Below, piece by piece: positions 53,801-64,000 of a stretch of DNA of 64,000 bases. The stretch is from Trochalopteron elliotii (taxonomy: Eukaryota > Chordata > Aves > Passeriformes > Leiothrichidae), in the NCBI GenBank assembly GCA_024734555.1, contig JANPWX010000074.1, positions 473,122-537,121 of the forward strand, in the 5' to 3' direction. Within the stretch, counting starts at the first letter, position 1, and every line of letters starts with the position of its first letter. The translations under genes were made by a program, and so were the position numbers. The notes under the pieces are model-generated. The model saw only the letters and a program-made list of their open reading frames with translations, did no database searches and was not told where the DNA came from.

Positions 53801-56800
53801 GCCTTCCAGTACGGCTTCAACTCCAGCTACCTGCGGAAGGTGGTGGACTACTGGAGGAATCAGTTTGACTGGCGCAAGCAGGTGGAAGTGCTAAATAAAT
53901 ATCCCCATTTTCACACCACCATTGAAGGTGAGGGGGTCTCTGTGGCTTGAACAGGTCTCACTTGGAAATGCACAGTAAGAAGGGGAGATGTAAGAAGTGA
54001 CAATATTTGACATAAGCTACATAACAGCTTAGTGATATGAGTGAAATATAACTAGTGGAGCTTCTATTATTAATAACCTTAGAGGGATCAAGACCACTAT
54101 GCAGTGGCAATAAGATTAGGTCTGCTTCAAGATGGGCTTCATCGGGCTCTGAACCCATGCTAACTAATGTTGAGGTGCTCTTCAGCTATCGCCTTGAAGC
54201 CACCTTTGAAAACTGCAAAATTTAGCCAGACTGAGGCTAGAATATCCCTCCCTACCACCCAGTAGTTTAGCCAGGTGAGCTTAGCCAGACTTTGCATAAA
54301 TGATCTCTAGATTAGGTTAGCCAGACTTTACATAAGTGATCTCTAGGTTAGGCTTCTAACTTGCCTTTTTTCATGTTTCTCTTTACTGTAATGTAAATGT
54401 ACTGTAATGTTACTGTAATGTTTTTGCATGTATCTTACCCACATTATGCTATTCATTCAAGTGCAGCTCTATTATATACTCTGAAACCAGTTTCTCATGA
54501 GATGGATGCTAATCTCCAGTGACCCCCCCAATATCTGTGGCTGGGGTCAATATCTCTGTCTGTATGTAAAAGATGAGACAACAAATACTATGCCAGGCAT
54601 CCCCTTTCAGCCAGGCATATTCTTGCAGTGGGCTGATTGTGGAATTGCTGCTCCAGATGGTAATTACAGTTTTGCTGCCTTCTACAGAATGCAGAGCAGA
54701 AACTGTGATGGTTCCAGAACTTTAATTTTTCTTTCTTGCATGTGTGGCAGGGATTGATATCCATTTTATCCATGTGAAGCCATCCTATGTTCCTCATGGT
54801 AGAGCTGTTCGACCTCTGCTGCTGGTCCATGGCTGGCCTGGCTCCTTCTATGAGTTCTACAAGATCATCCCTCTGCTCACGGAGCCAGCCAAGCACGGCC
54901 TGAATGAGGGTGATGTGGTGTTTGAGGTCATCTGCCCCTCCATCCCAGGATATGGCTTTTCAGAGGCCCCTCACCAGAAAGGTAAGCAATGAAAAGACTC
55001 TGATGGAATTGCAGTTTTTGGAGTAAAACCTCAACCATGCCTGGCAGCTCTGGGCACTGCAGTTTGTGAGTGCAGATACCTGGCTCTTCACTAAGACCCC
55101 TGTGACTGAGGCTCTGGGGCTGGCTGTGGAGATTTGCAACACAGTGGTAACTGGAAGTCAAGTCGGATTTCACTCTCCACTGAATTTCTTTCACCTTGTG
55201 TTCACTTTCTTCCCAAGGAGTGAGGCAGAGCAGCATTGCACACTGTCCCTTCCAACAGCTCCACACGTGTGCCTCAGTCAGGTCACAGTCTTTGGCCAGG
55301 GGAGGAACACTAGGACAAACAGATCTCCTGTTTCTCTCTACCTACAGAATTTGATTCCATAGCAACTGCTCGCATATTTCACAAGCTGATGAACAGATTG
55401 GGCTTCAAGAAATACTACATACAGGGAGGAGACTGGGGATCTCGTATTACCACAAACATGGCCCAGATGCTGCCACAGTAAGTAGCAAAGGAAATCAGCG
55501 CAGAAAAGCTGCCTCTGGTTCCTACCCTACCTTCCAGTCCAATTCCACAGTCCAACCTTCTGTTTGCCCTGTTTCTCATCCCCTTCTGCTTTGTTTCCTT
55601 CAGGGATACCCCATCCTGCATATGCAATTGATTCATATGCTTTGTATTGGATTTTTTTTTTTTTAATCATCATGAACCTGAAGGGTTTTGTGTATTTGAT
55701 TCAGTCTAGTGTTTATCTCACAGCTGCAGTTCAAGTTGCTTTCTAGAAAACTTGGAGACAGAAAATTGCTTGATTTAACCCTCTGTTCCTTAACTTACTT
55801 TTAGATCTGTGAAAGGGCTTCATCTGAATCTTGTTTTCATGGCCAGACAAAGTTTGGGAAGGATGATTTGTACAATGCTTGGGGCTTATGTACCATGGCT
55901 TGTAGGCTTCAGTAGGGAAGATGCTCGACGGTTCTACCCTTTCATGCAGAAGAACGTATATGACGTCCTGCAAGAGTCTGGGTACTTACACATCCAAGCC
56001 ACCAAACCCGACACTGCAGGTAACGTACCTTCTCTGTATCCCTGTGAACATGGTACACTCATCACTTGTGGTACATGAAAACAAAGGCCAGCCAAATTTG
56101 AGAAAGAATGAGTTCCAGTGGATTCTGGTGACTGAATACAAGACCCATTTGGGCAATGAGTTAATGGAGACAAGAACGGTGTAAAATTAAGTTAAAAGAA
56201 GTCACTCAAAAAAAGATGGAGATTTCAAATATAACTTTTCAAGGTCTTTTAACTAGCATGCCAGTTGTCTTAGGAATGAACCCCTTTCCAAAGAGTCTCT
56301 CAAAAGTAAAACACAGGGTCCTGAAATTGAAGCTTTGAGAAGTAAATGGGGCTGAAAACAAGAAAAATATCACAACCAAGGAGGTGCAATGTAAAAGTTA
56401 CAGAAAGGTAGACAAAGCTCAAACACCTGAAAAGCCAGAATGCTGACATCCTGGGGCCAGTGGATAAGGACTGTGAAGAAAGATACAGCAATTTCATAAT
56501 GCTTAAAGGAATTCTTTGCATCAGTCCCCACTAGAGAGGATTCTGGGGTATTGCTTTGTTGAAATAATCCCTCATCAGGAAAGACAGCAGAGCTGTCTCA
56601 GGCTGGTGACAGGTTTGGAGATCAGAGAACAAACAGTACCCCATCCCAGCAATTCACCAAAGGAGATGAAGATCAAACTGGAATGTCAACGAATGCCTAG
56701 ACTCTTGCTTGAAGAGATCACAAACCTAAAGAAATAAAAGGAGATAAACAATATACCAGGTGGGAGGGAATTACGGTGGTGGTGGTGTTTCTGGTTGCTT

Positions 56801-59400
56801 GGGTGTTTCTAAGGGCCAAAAAGGGAAGGTATCCACAGAAAAAAAATGAAGATTTTTATTCCAAGCTCAGGAATGAATCAGCAAGTTCCAGGGGAGAGAG
56901 AGAATCACAGAAATCTGTGCTGATATCTATACCCTTCAATAAGATTCTAACTTCTCTATGAGTAAAAGTTAATAATTAGATGTAAAATTTACAGCTATCC
57001 AAGCTTTGGTTTATAAGTGACTGGTTGATAAAACTAGTCAATAAAAACTGATATCAACAAAGTCCAAAGCAGTTCAAGTGGAGGAAGAAAATCACAGTGG
57101 GTTCAAGTTTGGCAGCTGCCACATGAGAGAATCCGTGAGTAAAGGGTAGTGCTCTCAAAAGTCATCTGGATCAAAGATTAGGGCAATTTTGCAAACTCAA
57201 AAAAAAAAAAAAAGGCAAAGACACACAATTCATGATATTCTGAATCTGCTGCATTCCTGTTAGCCCCTTTTCATAAATATATCCTAGAATCAGAAGAATA
57301 CATCCCATCCTAAGCAGGACAGCGCTCCCAAATATTTTATCTGAAATTTCTTTTCAGAGTGTCATCTCTTTACATCTGAATTTGCTCCTTCTGCCACACA
57401 TCACCAAGAAGCCAGTGGAACTTCCTTAGCTCTCAGCTTCTTTTTTATAGGAATTATCTGAATTTGTAGTGCCCTCAATTACAGCCAGAATTCCTTTGCA
57501 AGGAATTTGTCACAAATAAAGTACTATAAGAGATAGATAAATACAGACTCTCTAGTGAATTCTCTAGAAAACTCTGAACACTTCATGAAAGTCCAGTTTA
57601 ACTTGCACTGAAGTATTGCAATGCCAGGCAACTGCAACAGCCCTTCTCTTCTCCTCAATTAGGTTGTGGACTGAATGACTCCCCAGTGGGGCTTGCTGCA
57701 TATATCTTGGAGAAATTCTCAACCTGGACAGACAAATCATTCCGGCAGAGAGATGATGGAGGCTTGGAAAGGTAAAATGTTATGTTATGATGTTATTCTG
57801 TGAGAAGTCTCATTAAAAGAATGACTGGTGGGAACTAATACAAGGATACAGGTAAAATACTGGCCTGCCAAAGTTGAAATTTAAGGATGAAAGGCTGACA
57901 TGACAAGCAGTAGTTTCAACTTACAGCAGACTGCCTGCACGCTACTGCTTCAGCACCAAGCAGTTTTGCTCTGGACACACAGATGACAATTAACTTGCTG
58001 TGTGAAAATAAGCAGAGATTAAGAGGGACGGCAGTTCTTCAGAGCATGAGCCCAGTACAGAGCACTGAGGAACACCTTCCAGTTAAATTTCTTCCTCTCT
58101 CTCTCAACAGCAAATACTCTCTTGATGAGCTTTTGACCAATGTGATGATTTATTGGGTGACATCCTCCATTGTGTCCTCAATGAGATACTACAAAGAAAA
58201 CCTTTCCAAGGACCCTGATCTAAGTGCTCATGGCAGGTAATTATGTGGCAAGTTGCAAGGCAGATTTGCAAATGAGGTTGAAACATTCACCTGTATCAAC
58301 AGATCACTTACAACAGCAAATTTAATTAGTTCTAAGAAAAATGAAAGTCCAAATTCTTACCTGCTTTTGATAAATATAATCAAGAGTCACTTTTCTTTTG
58401 AACCTATAATACACACAAGGTAGCTTGCAGCCAAGACAGTGCAAAAGACTTATCAAAGCACAAAGCAGAGTCTTGTATTTAAAATACAAGTCTATATAGT
58501 TATTCACTAGACAAATGTGACTTGTAGCCCAGTTCAGTAAAAACAAAACAGAAGATCACAGGAACATCTAAGAGCGAAGTTTAAACTGAATTAGGAAGGC
58601 TACTGCTTGATGGAAGATAAGCTAAGAACTACAAGAGTTATGCACAAACCTGGGGCAGCAATTTGGAGAGCAGTACTTGAAATTGAGCACCATGCGACAG
58701 CTTGTACATTAAGATGATTCTAAGAGAGGCTGACCATGAAGAGTTGCTGAGCAGACTTCTCCAAGTAACTCATCATCTAAACAAATGGGGGAATCTTTTT
58801 CTTTGTGGACTAAGCTAGCCCAACTTTCCTCCTCAGAGTCATTTGTTATGTATTTGGTACCAAATTCTAAAGCAAACAGGAGCTGGCTTATTTACCAAAG
58901 ACGTGTGGTATCTTATCCTGTAGCACAACAATGCAGCTTGCAAAAGTTAAACTCAAAGATGGAAAACATTTTAAGATGAACCTGTGTACAAAGCTCTACT
59001 TTACACCTCTACAGGTATAATCTTCTTAAATGCCATGATACCTAAATAGAAATGAAGCTTCTCAGCAGAGTGCAGACCACGAGGTGCACTGCACAAAGTG
59101 GGGAAACTTCTCCAGCTGCATGTGTTACCAGAGACAGAGGTTTTCATAGACTTCCCCCAGGACTTGTTTCATCCATGCAATTAACTTATGTCTTCTAGGG
59201 TTGGTGTGCATGTTCCCACAGGGATTGCAGCTTTTCCTCAGGAGATTGTACACATACCACGTGTCTGGGCAAAGGATGTGTACAAGAACATCGTCAGTTA
59301 CACTTACATGCCACGTGGAGGGCATTTTGCTGCCTTTGAGGAACCAAAGCTTCTGGCACAAGACATCATTCAGTTTGTCCAAAAAGTGGAACAGCTGTGA
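50831..59400 (+). CDS. EPHX1: Microsomal epoxide hydrolase (gene-level)
   Basis: Nine exons carry complete codons, plus an upstream exon ending at 50830 that gives AT of the start codon. Predicted 477 residues (human 455). Hydrolyses xenobiotic and lipid epoxides to diols at the ER membrane through a covalent ester. N-terminal membrane anchor about 18-36 (AVLVPAAALGVGGMLLYWL), DGWWG then SIRPFKIETSD, oxyanion HGWPG at 167-171, nucleophile D246 in GGDWGS, charge-relay E426 in FPQEIVH, H453 in RGGHFAAFEEP. The E-to-H spacing equals the human enzyme, and the lid tyrosines in ESGYLHIQ and RYYKENL are present. All exon junctions keep frame with GT-AG sites and no defects were found. The N-terminus, 20 or so residues longer than human, is the least certain part. 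Confidence 0.96.
51840..51863 (+). CDS. EPHX1: EPHX1 24-nt microexon (start of protein)
   Basis: Flanked by TTTTCCCTTTTGTAG and GTGAGT, both excellent sites. Eight codons long, so frame is kept; with AT from the upstream exon and G from the next it reads MESVLSRIR. Skipping it would still leave an ATG (AT|G TCT...), so both isoforms could be translated. Confidence 0.55.
52740..52953 (+). CDS. EPHX1: EPHX1 exon: membrane anchor and N-terminal domain start
   Basis: 214 nt, CCCCAG acceptor, GTACTG donor. Encodes SFEYSQKNAVLVPAAALG, the hydrophobic anchor, then DMGDGWWGSGERRF and SIRPFKIETSDKEIE, matching human PLEDGWWGPG and SIRPFKVETSDEEI. The first in-frame ATG within the exon (52802) lies inside the anchor, so the true start should be upstream. 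Confidence 0.93.
53747..53927 (+). CDS. EPHX1: EPHX1 exon: N-terminal domain
   Basis: 181 nt starting DLHRRLDQFRFTP and ending YPHFHTTIEG; CCACAG acceptor and GTGAGG donor. YGFNSSYL, YWRNQFDW and KQVEVLN are close to human EPHX1. Confidence 0.97.
54281..54352. repeat. Tandem duplication of a 36-bp unit in EPHX1 intron
   Basis: Two adjacent 36-bp copies beginning TTAGCCAGACTTT differ at three positions. Two more TTAGCCAG starts occur just upstream (54223 and 54268), suggesting a longer degenerate array. Confidence 0.85.
54751..54981 (+). CDS. EPHX1: EPHX1 exon: HGWPGS oxyanion region
   Basis: 231 nt, GTGGCAG acceptor, GTAAGC donor. Contains IDIHFIHVKP, LLLVHGWPGSFYEFYKI and FEVICPSIPGYGFSEAP, the alpha/beta-hydrolase core before the nucleophile. 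Confidence 0.97.
55348..55477 (+). CDS. EPHX1: EPHX1 exon: catalytic nucleophile
   Basis: 130 nt, CCTACAG acceptor, GTAAGT donor. Encodes SIATARIFHKLMNRLGF and YYIQGGDWGSRI; the Asp of GGDWGS (D246) is the nucleophile that forms the ester with the substrate. Confidence 0.97.
55805..56019 (+). CDS. EPHX1: EPHX1 exon: lid region
   Basis: 215 nt, TTTTAG acceptor, GTAACG donor. SVKGLHLNLVF, a divergent middle (GRMICTMLGAYVPWL), then LQESGYLHIQATKPDTAG, whose Tyr corresponds to a human lid tyrosine. Confidence 0.96.
57663..57771 (+). CDS. EPHX1: EPHX1 exon: conserved LNDSPVGLAAYI block
   Basis: 109 nt, CAATTAG acceptor, GTAAAA donor. GLNDSPVGLAAYILEKFSTW and DDGGLER are nearly identical to human EPHX1. 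Confidence 0.97.
58111..58236 (+). CDS. EPHX1: EPHX1 exon: second lid tyrosine
   Basis: 126 nt after a CTCTCTCTCAACAG acceptor, donor GTAATT. KYSLDELLTNVMIYWVTSS and SMRYYKENLSKD correspond to human FSLDDLLTNVMLYW and RFYKENL. Confidence 0.97.
59199..59400 (+). CDS. EPHX1: EPHX1 last exon: Glu and His of the triad
   Basis: CTTCTAG acceptor; VGVHVPTGIAAFPQEIVH, YMPRGGHFAAFEEPKLLAQD, VQKVEQL and TGA. Contains E426 and H453, so the catalytic triad is complete. Confidence 0.97.
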
Positions 59401-60782
59401 GCCTGCAGTTGAAATGCATGCATAGAATTGAAGCAAGTTATTCTACCAGTGGCAGAACCTTTACACTGGATTTGTTTAATCCCTCAAAATAATCACATAT
59501 AGAAGCCAGCATTTTATTTTGATAATTACAGTACTGATTTTTAAAATCAAGTTCTACATGCTTTCATAAGAAAAAAAAAATCCAAAAAGCATCTTGTATT
59601 CTTTCATTCCCAGCACCATATAATTGCTGCATTCATAGTTCAAGTATAACAAATATGTAAACAGTTTATTGCAGTAACATTGCACTCATCTGAGAAAGAG
59701 AGGTGAAAGGAACTGGTCAAGGCTTCTGTTTACAAGCTTCTTCAAACACTTGGGCACGTGCATTCTTAAACACGTTACAAGCAGCTTTGGTGGAAGTGTA
59801 CAGGGTTTTGATCTCCTGAGCACAAACACTCCTACATTCAAGTTATAGTTCCTTCAAGAGACCTGAGATTTCATATTCAAGTGGGCAGCTGCACATAAGG
59901 CAGCTTTCTTCACTCTTTTTCCCCTAGGACAAGCTTAAGAAGCAGCTACTGCACATTTTAAACAGGTATTAATGGACAATACAGCAGAGAGCACGCTAGT
60001 GTTCTCCAAGCTCAAAAATATCAAATTAAGTTCCTACTACTTCTATCATCTCATTCCATTCAAAAAGGTCAGAGTTAAAATATGCACCAAGTGTATATTG
60101 TGAAGTGTTTACCTTCCTCACAAAGGATTTTTACCACCCCATAGTGATTTCTGATTAGTAACAGCAAGTAGCCTCACTACCAGTATGTTCACGTTTCTCT
60201 TCAAATGGGATAGGGTTATTTGAAGCTACTTAAAGCTCATTACAGCACAGATAATTGCCCAGCTGACTGAGGACAACTCCAGCAGCTATCTAGTTCTAAC
60301 ACACTGATCTCAGGGCTTCTCTCCCTGTTCTGCAGTAGACACCAGTCCAGAAGAACAGGCTCAGGTTCTGATTCTAAGTGATACAATCTAACTAAGAACA
60401 GGAATTTGGCAGGTAAAGACAGTGCTAAACTTGATCACATTCCCCTGACTTCTACACATTTCAGAAACACTTAAATCTAAGTTTCTTCCTCAGGTGAGAG
60501 TAATCTTCCATTACTGGGGTAGCACTCCTAACATTCTCTGAAGAGGGTTAAGCAAAGAAACTGTTTACTTTTAATCTTATATCTAACCAATTATCAGGGC
60601 TGTTGGGCAAAAATTAGTAAAAAATATAGAAGTTGCTTATTGCTACCCTACCTCCACTGTACCAGTCTCTCAATCTTCAAGATAGCACTAGCAACAAGAT
60701 TTTTCAGTTGCTGATAAGTCATACTTTGGAATGTTAAGGAACAGAAAGTGAGCTGTGGGGAAGTGTAATTTTATCAAATAAA
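59401..60782 (+). other. EPHX1 3' UTR and convergent intergenic space
   Basis: No coding sequence seen. A genomic A-run lies at 59571-59580. The first canonical + strand AATAAA after the EPHX1 stop is at 60777-60782; a - strand AATAAA for MAD2L1BP lies at 59665-59670. If both are used, the two convergent transcripts overlap by about 1.1 kb. Confidence 0.4.
59665..59670 (-). terminator. MAD2L1BP: Candidate MAD2L1BP poly(A) signal
   Basis: TTTATT on +, AATAAA on the gene strand, about 1.8 kb beyond the stop. The first canonical signal I found downstream; an ATTAAA variant may lie nearer, at about 60570. Confidence 0.3.
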
Positions 60783-61507
60783 TGGGCAAGCACCTGAGTA
60801 CTCAAGTGGGGCACATTCCAGGGCAGCTGAGGCAGTGCAGGGAGCTGAGGCTGTTGCCTGCAGGGTTGCCAGGGGGGCCCTGGAAGCAGCTCCACCCATC
60901 TCCACGCAGCTCCAGCCCTTTACAGAGGAACTGCCTTCATCCTGTCCCATTCTTTGCTAGCTGGAAAAAAAATCCCTCTTCTGCAACAATATTACCTCTG
61001 TGTCCTGCTCTAGTTTTCCCCTCTGGTTTTCTTGCTATGGGGAGCCTTTTAAGGACTGCAGAAGGTTTTCCTCCCGAGAATTGTTTTGCAGGAAGTAACT
61101 TCACCTAAGATAGCCTATGGGTAACATGCCAAAGGCAGGGTCAGAACAGGGCCGTGTTAAAACTCAGGAGGAGATTGTATGTATCCAGCATTTACCAGTT
61201 TAGCAAGCACACAGCAGGAGAGTTTTACTCCCAACACATTAATTCATCCCATGTCACAGATCAGGTCCCTAAAGAATCACTGGACCTGTGTGCAAATGTG
61301 CCATAAAGTGGATTTGCCTTCAACAACAACTCAGGAAATAAGGACAATAGATGAGCGCAGCAAGCTACAGGAAGGCAGTAGACACCATGAAAAAAAGAAA
61401 GATTCAGACAGACATGGTTCAAAAATACATGGTTACATTTGCTAAAACTAACACCTAAAGAAAAAAAAAAGTAATCAATATTCCAAGTAGATTTCTAGGG
61501 AAACCAC

Positions 61508-62038
61508 TCATTCACTAAAGCCTTTGAGGGTCACTGGTGCTTGGAACCAGACATAGTCCTCCCAGGCAGGTGCTGTGTGCTGTGGAGGTGAGGCACTAAC
61601 ATGGAGGTCTCCATCACAGGACAACTTAACAGTCAGCTTCCTCCCCCGGGTGGGCACTCGGTAGTTGAGCTTGGGCCGGAACCACTCAACACCACAGTCA
61701 CGGTGTCCCTGAACCAGGACAAGAGTGCCCGTGACAGGGAGAGCCTTGAGTTCACTGAAGACATCGGCAACGAACAGGCGGTGAAAGAGCTGGCGCACAC
61801 AGGGCGCCGTCTGCAGGCTCTCCTCAGCAGTGCCCTCGCAGAACTCTTCCAAGTTCAGCTCATACAGCTCCTTGGGGTTCATGACGTTGCCTCCGAGTAG
61901 GAAAAGAACCCGAGGAACCAGCGTCAGACTAAACATGACTTCCAGGTGCTGGAACAATCCCTCCAGCTCCGCCAGCAGCTGCTGGCACTTTCTGCTTGCC
62001 AGGCCCAGGGAGAGTGTCTTCTCAGTTCCATCTCTGTC
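61508..62038 (-). CDS. MAD2L1BP: MAD2L1BP exon 2
   Basis: 531 nt, 177 codons including the stop, after a TTTTGTTTTCCAG acceptor. Starts DRDGTEKTLSLGLASRKCQQ. The whole HORMA-like body of the protein is in this one exon. Confidence 0.95.
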   Translation of the reverse strand, partial: DRDGTEKTLSLGLASRKCQQLLAELEGLFQHLEVMFSLTLVPRVLFLLGGNVMNPKELYELNLEEFCEGTAEESLQTAPCVRQLFHRLFVADVFSELKALPVTGTLVLVQGHRDCGVEWFRPKLNYRVPTRGRKLTVKLSCDGDLHVSASPPQHTAPAWEDYVWFQAPVTLKGFSE

Positions 62039-62826
62039 CTGGAAAACAAAAATTCCGATTAGTACATTTAGTTATGAACAGGCATGTGTTCTACTATATT
62101 CTGCAGAAAGCATGGCCCATCCCAGAGAGTCAAGGAATAAGATGCACACCTTCTCTCCATAACAGGAAATGCAAGAGGAACACAAAAGCACAATCCATTT
62201 GTTTGATTCTACTTAGTTTGAATCTGAATCACAATACTGATGAATTCCAACAGGAACTAGAAGCCCATCTTTCAAAGATCACCCATCACTCTGAAATCAC
62301 TTAATAGTGTTTTGTTATTTTTTGCTTAGAGCTTTTCGTGTAACAAACAAGGCAGTGACACGCTTTGAGCCCAAAGCAGGAAACAATCAATTAAGAGCAA
62401 TTTGTCGACACCTTCAGCAGCCTGAACATTGCCTTTGGCTCATTTTTAAAAGAAGAGGTAATGTTTATGGATGCAGCCATAACAAACGCTTTACTTTAAA
62501 ACCGGCGACACGTTACTATGCGAGTCACCGAGAAAGAACAGAGGCTCGCAAGCCAAACTCAAACCCCACAGCCCCCCTTATCCCCCCGCCCGGGGGCCGC
62601 CTCCGAGCACGGGGATGACCCCGCGACCATCCCCCCTTACCTGGGCCGCCCGCCGGCAGAAGTAGGCGAGCTGCTCGTAGGGCAGCGGGAGCTGGTTCCG
62701 CTGGTGCAGGACGTGCTTCAGGAGCTCGCAGGCGAAGCGGTAGCCGCTGCCCCGGCACACAGCTCCCGGGAACGCCACGGCCACCGCGGGGCTGCCCGGC
62801 ACCGACCCGTCCCCCTGAGGCCTCAT
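61508..62826 (-). CDS. MAD2L1BP: MAD2L1-binding protein, p31comet (gene-level)
   Basis: Two coding exons, 62826-62641 and 62038-61508, give 238 residues (human 274). p31comet binds closed MAD2 and, with TRIP13, disassembles the mitotic checkpoint complex to silence the spindle checkpoint. Exon 1 encodes VAFPGAVCRGSGYRFACELL, KHVLHQRNQLPLPYEQL; exon 2 encodes SRKCQQLLAELE, LTLVPRVLFLLGGNVMNPKE, WFRPKLNYRVPTRGRKLTV and a C-terminus WEDYVWFQAPVTLKGFSE, all close to human. The N-terminus is short: MRPQGDGSVPGSP replaces the longer mammalian acidic tail, and the ATG at 62826 is the only good start in the exon. Convergent with EPHX1; promoter in a CpG-rich block. Confidence 0.96.
62641..62826 (-). 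CDS. MAD2L1BP: MAD2L1BP exon 1
   Basis: 186 nt, 62 codons, from ATG (CAT on + at 62824-62826) to a GTAAGG donor (reads CTTAC on +). Very GC-rich first exon inside the CpG island. Confidence 0.93.
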
Positions 62827-63887
62827 TCCGCCGCCGCGACCCGGCCCCGCAGGAGCCGGGGGAGGGGGTAAAGTGACGCGCCCCCCCAACGGCCGCCGCG
62901 GGTTTAAATGCCGCCGCTACCGCGGAGCCTCACGGGAGTGCGCACGGGCTGCGCCGCGCGCCCTCCAGCGGCGGCGGCAGCGGGGTCGAGATTGGTGGGC
63001 GTGGTAGGAGGCGGGGTCTCTGTGTAGCCCCGCCCCTCCGCTCCCTGTCCCGATCCCGTCCCGGGGCCGACCGGCTGAGGCCGGGTCGGGAGCTACGGGT
63101 GCTTCTTGCAGGGCTATCCGGGGAGGACTGCAGGAAGCAGCTCCGCTGTCCGCCGCTCCGCTCCGCTCCTGGCAGCCCTGGCAGCTCTGGTGTCTTGCGG
63201 GGGAAGATGCCTTCGCGCTGCCGCGGGAAGCCGAAGGCGGGGATCTTGCAGGGAGTGCCGTGTTTGGAAACATTGCGCCCGCCGCCCCATTGGGTGCCGG
63301 CTCCAGCGCACGACGAGTGGAGGGCGGGACGGCGAGAGGAGCCACTCCGAGGCTGCTTTACCGGAACCGCGGCCACTTGTGCACAGCGGCACGGGGGCTG
63401 TCAGTTGTACACAAACAATGGTCCAGCGTCGCCCTTCCCAGGCCATGCGGCGGGGAAAGAGAAAGCGCAGTGGCCATAGAACTGGAGGCTGGGAATACGC
63501 TTAGTGAGGGGATGCAGCGTAGAGCTAGAGGATCTTTTCCTGTTCCGGCCGCCCCCCGCCTTGGATCTCAATGTGTCCTTTGGGATCGCTCTGTATCGGG
63601 CTGCTGCTTCTGCGTAGTCATGAAGTACCTCCAATGCCAAAGAGCTTCCAAAGTGCCCCAGTTTCCCAAAGCCAGTCTGACTGATCGCTCGTTGTCAATA
63701 ACCAGTGAACCCGGGGGCTGTGAACTGTCAAAGGGGCAACCCACGGGCGTCCGCAGATCCCGGGGAGCGGCGGCATCCCGCGCGTTGTCGGCCGCGGCCG
63801 ACAGGCGGCGCCTTCTCCCTTGGACTCCAACTCCCATTAGTCCCCGCGGATGAAACCCGTACGGGAGCTATCGGGTCGCGCCGCGGG

Positions 63888-63906
63888 GCACGCCGGGAGG
63901 TGTAGT
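63888..63906 (-). promoter_or_regulatory. ZNF143/THAP11-type promoter motif
   Basis: Reverse strand reads ACTACACCTCCCGGCGTGC, fitting the core-promoter motif ACTAYRNNNCCCR bound by ZNF143/THAP11. A weaker half, CTACAACTCCG, follows at 63935-63945. These usually sit within 100 bp of a start site. Confidence 0.55.
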
Positions 63907-64000
63907 TTCGATCGGGCGGCGCGCGGTGCGTTCTCGGAGTTGTAGGCGGGCGGGACTCGCTTTCCCGGGGCGCCGCGCGGCGGTCGGTGACGCCGGGGCC

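Larger units (their letters stand above)
62550..64000. promoter_or_regulatory. CpG island covering MAD2L1BP promoter to window end
   Basis: Dense CG dinucleotides, GC boxes (for example CCCCGCCCC near 63028) and no repeat. It contains the MAD2L1BP first exon and runs about 1.1 kb upstream. Long open frames here are a by-product of high GC; I recognise no second gene. The length and the motif at 63888 suggest a divergent or neighbouring promoter at the edge. Confidence 0.65.

Noticed and set aside
62917..63853. Several open frames over 100 codons in the CpG island
   Set aside because: High GC removes stop codons by chance; they overlap in up to five frames and match nothing I know.

Overview
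The window is vertebrate nuclear DNA, almost certainly from a bird and probably a songbird. It has intron-rich genes with GT-AG splice sites, truncated CR1 LINEs whose 3' ends carry the ATTCTGTGAT-type tail, and solo LTRs of a type I associate with passerine endogenous retroviruses. There are two assembly gaps (30719-30816 and 44283-44288). All coding calls come from translating exons by eye and comparing them with remembered protein families; no searches were run.

Layout. Positions 1-10 kb hold no gene I recognise, only one solo LTR (3.5-4.1 kb) and one CR1 (8.3-8.9 kb). From 10.2 to about 18.6 kb lie scattered, decayed pieces of a plasminogen-type gene: a promoter and first exon with ATG changed to ATA, and kringle half-exons with stops and lost cysteines. 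Positions 18.6-31 kb are largely featureless, with CR1 pieces and a striking hairpin. From 31.26 to 46.5 kb on the + strand is a second plasminogen-type gene. Eleven exons are intact and in frame and encode signal peptide, PAN domain and kringles 1-4. Kringle 5 and all upstream protease exons are missing. The old last exon survives as a wreck, but keeps its splice acceptor and a poly(A) signal. Splicing into it gives an immediate stop, so the predicted product is a secreted protein of about 489 residues: PAN plus K1-K4, much like a gene-encoded angiostatin.

From about 50.4 to 59.4 kb (+ strand) lies EPHX1, microsomal epoxide hydrolase, with a complete catalytic triad. Its start codon appears to be split by an intron and followed by a 24-nt microexon. 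Tail to tail with it, on the - strand at 61.5-62.8 kb, is MAD2L1BP (p31comet) in two coding exons, with its promoter in a CpG-rich block that runs to the window end.

The three genes have unrelated functions: blood proteolysis or angiogenesis, xenobiotic epoxide hydrolysis, and spindle-checkpoint silencing. The main story is a locus where plasminogen-like genes were duplicated in tandem. One copy rotted, and the other lost its enzyme part while keeping its lysine-binding kringle part open.
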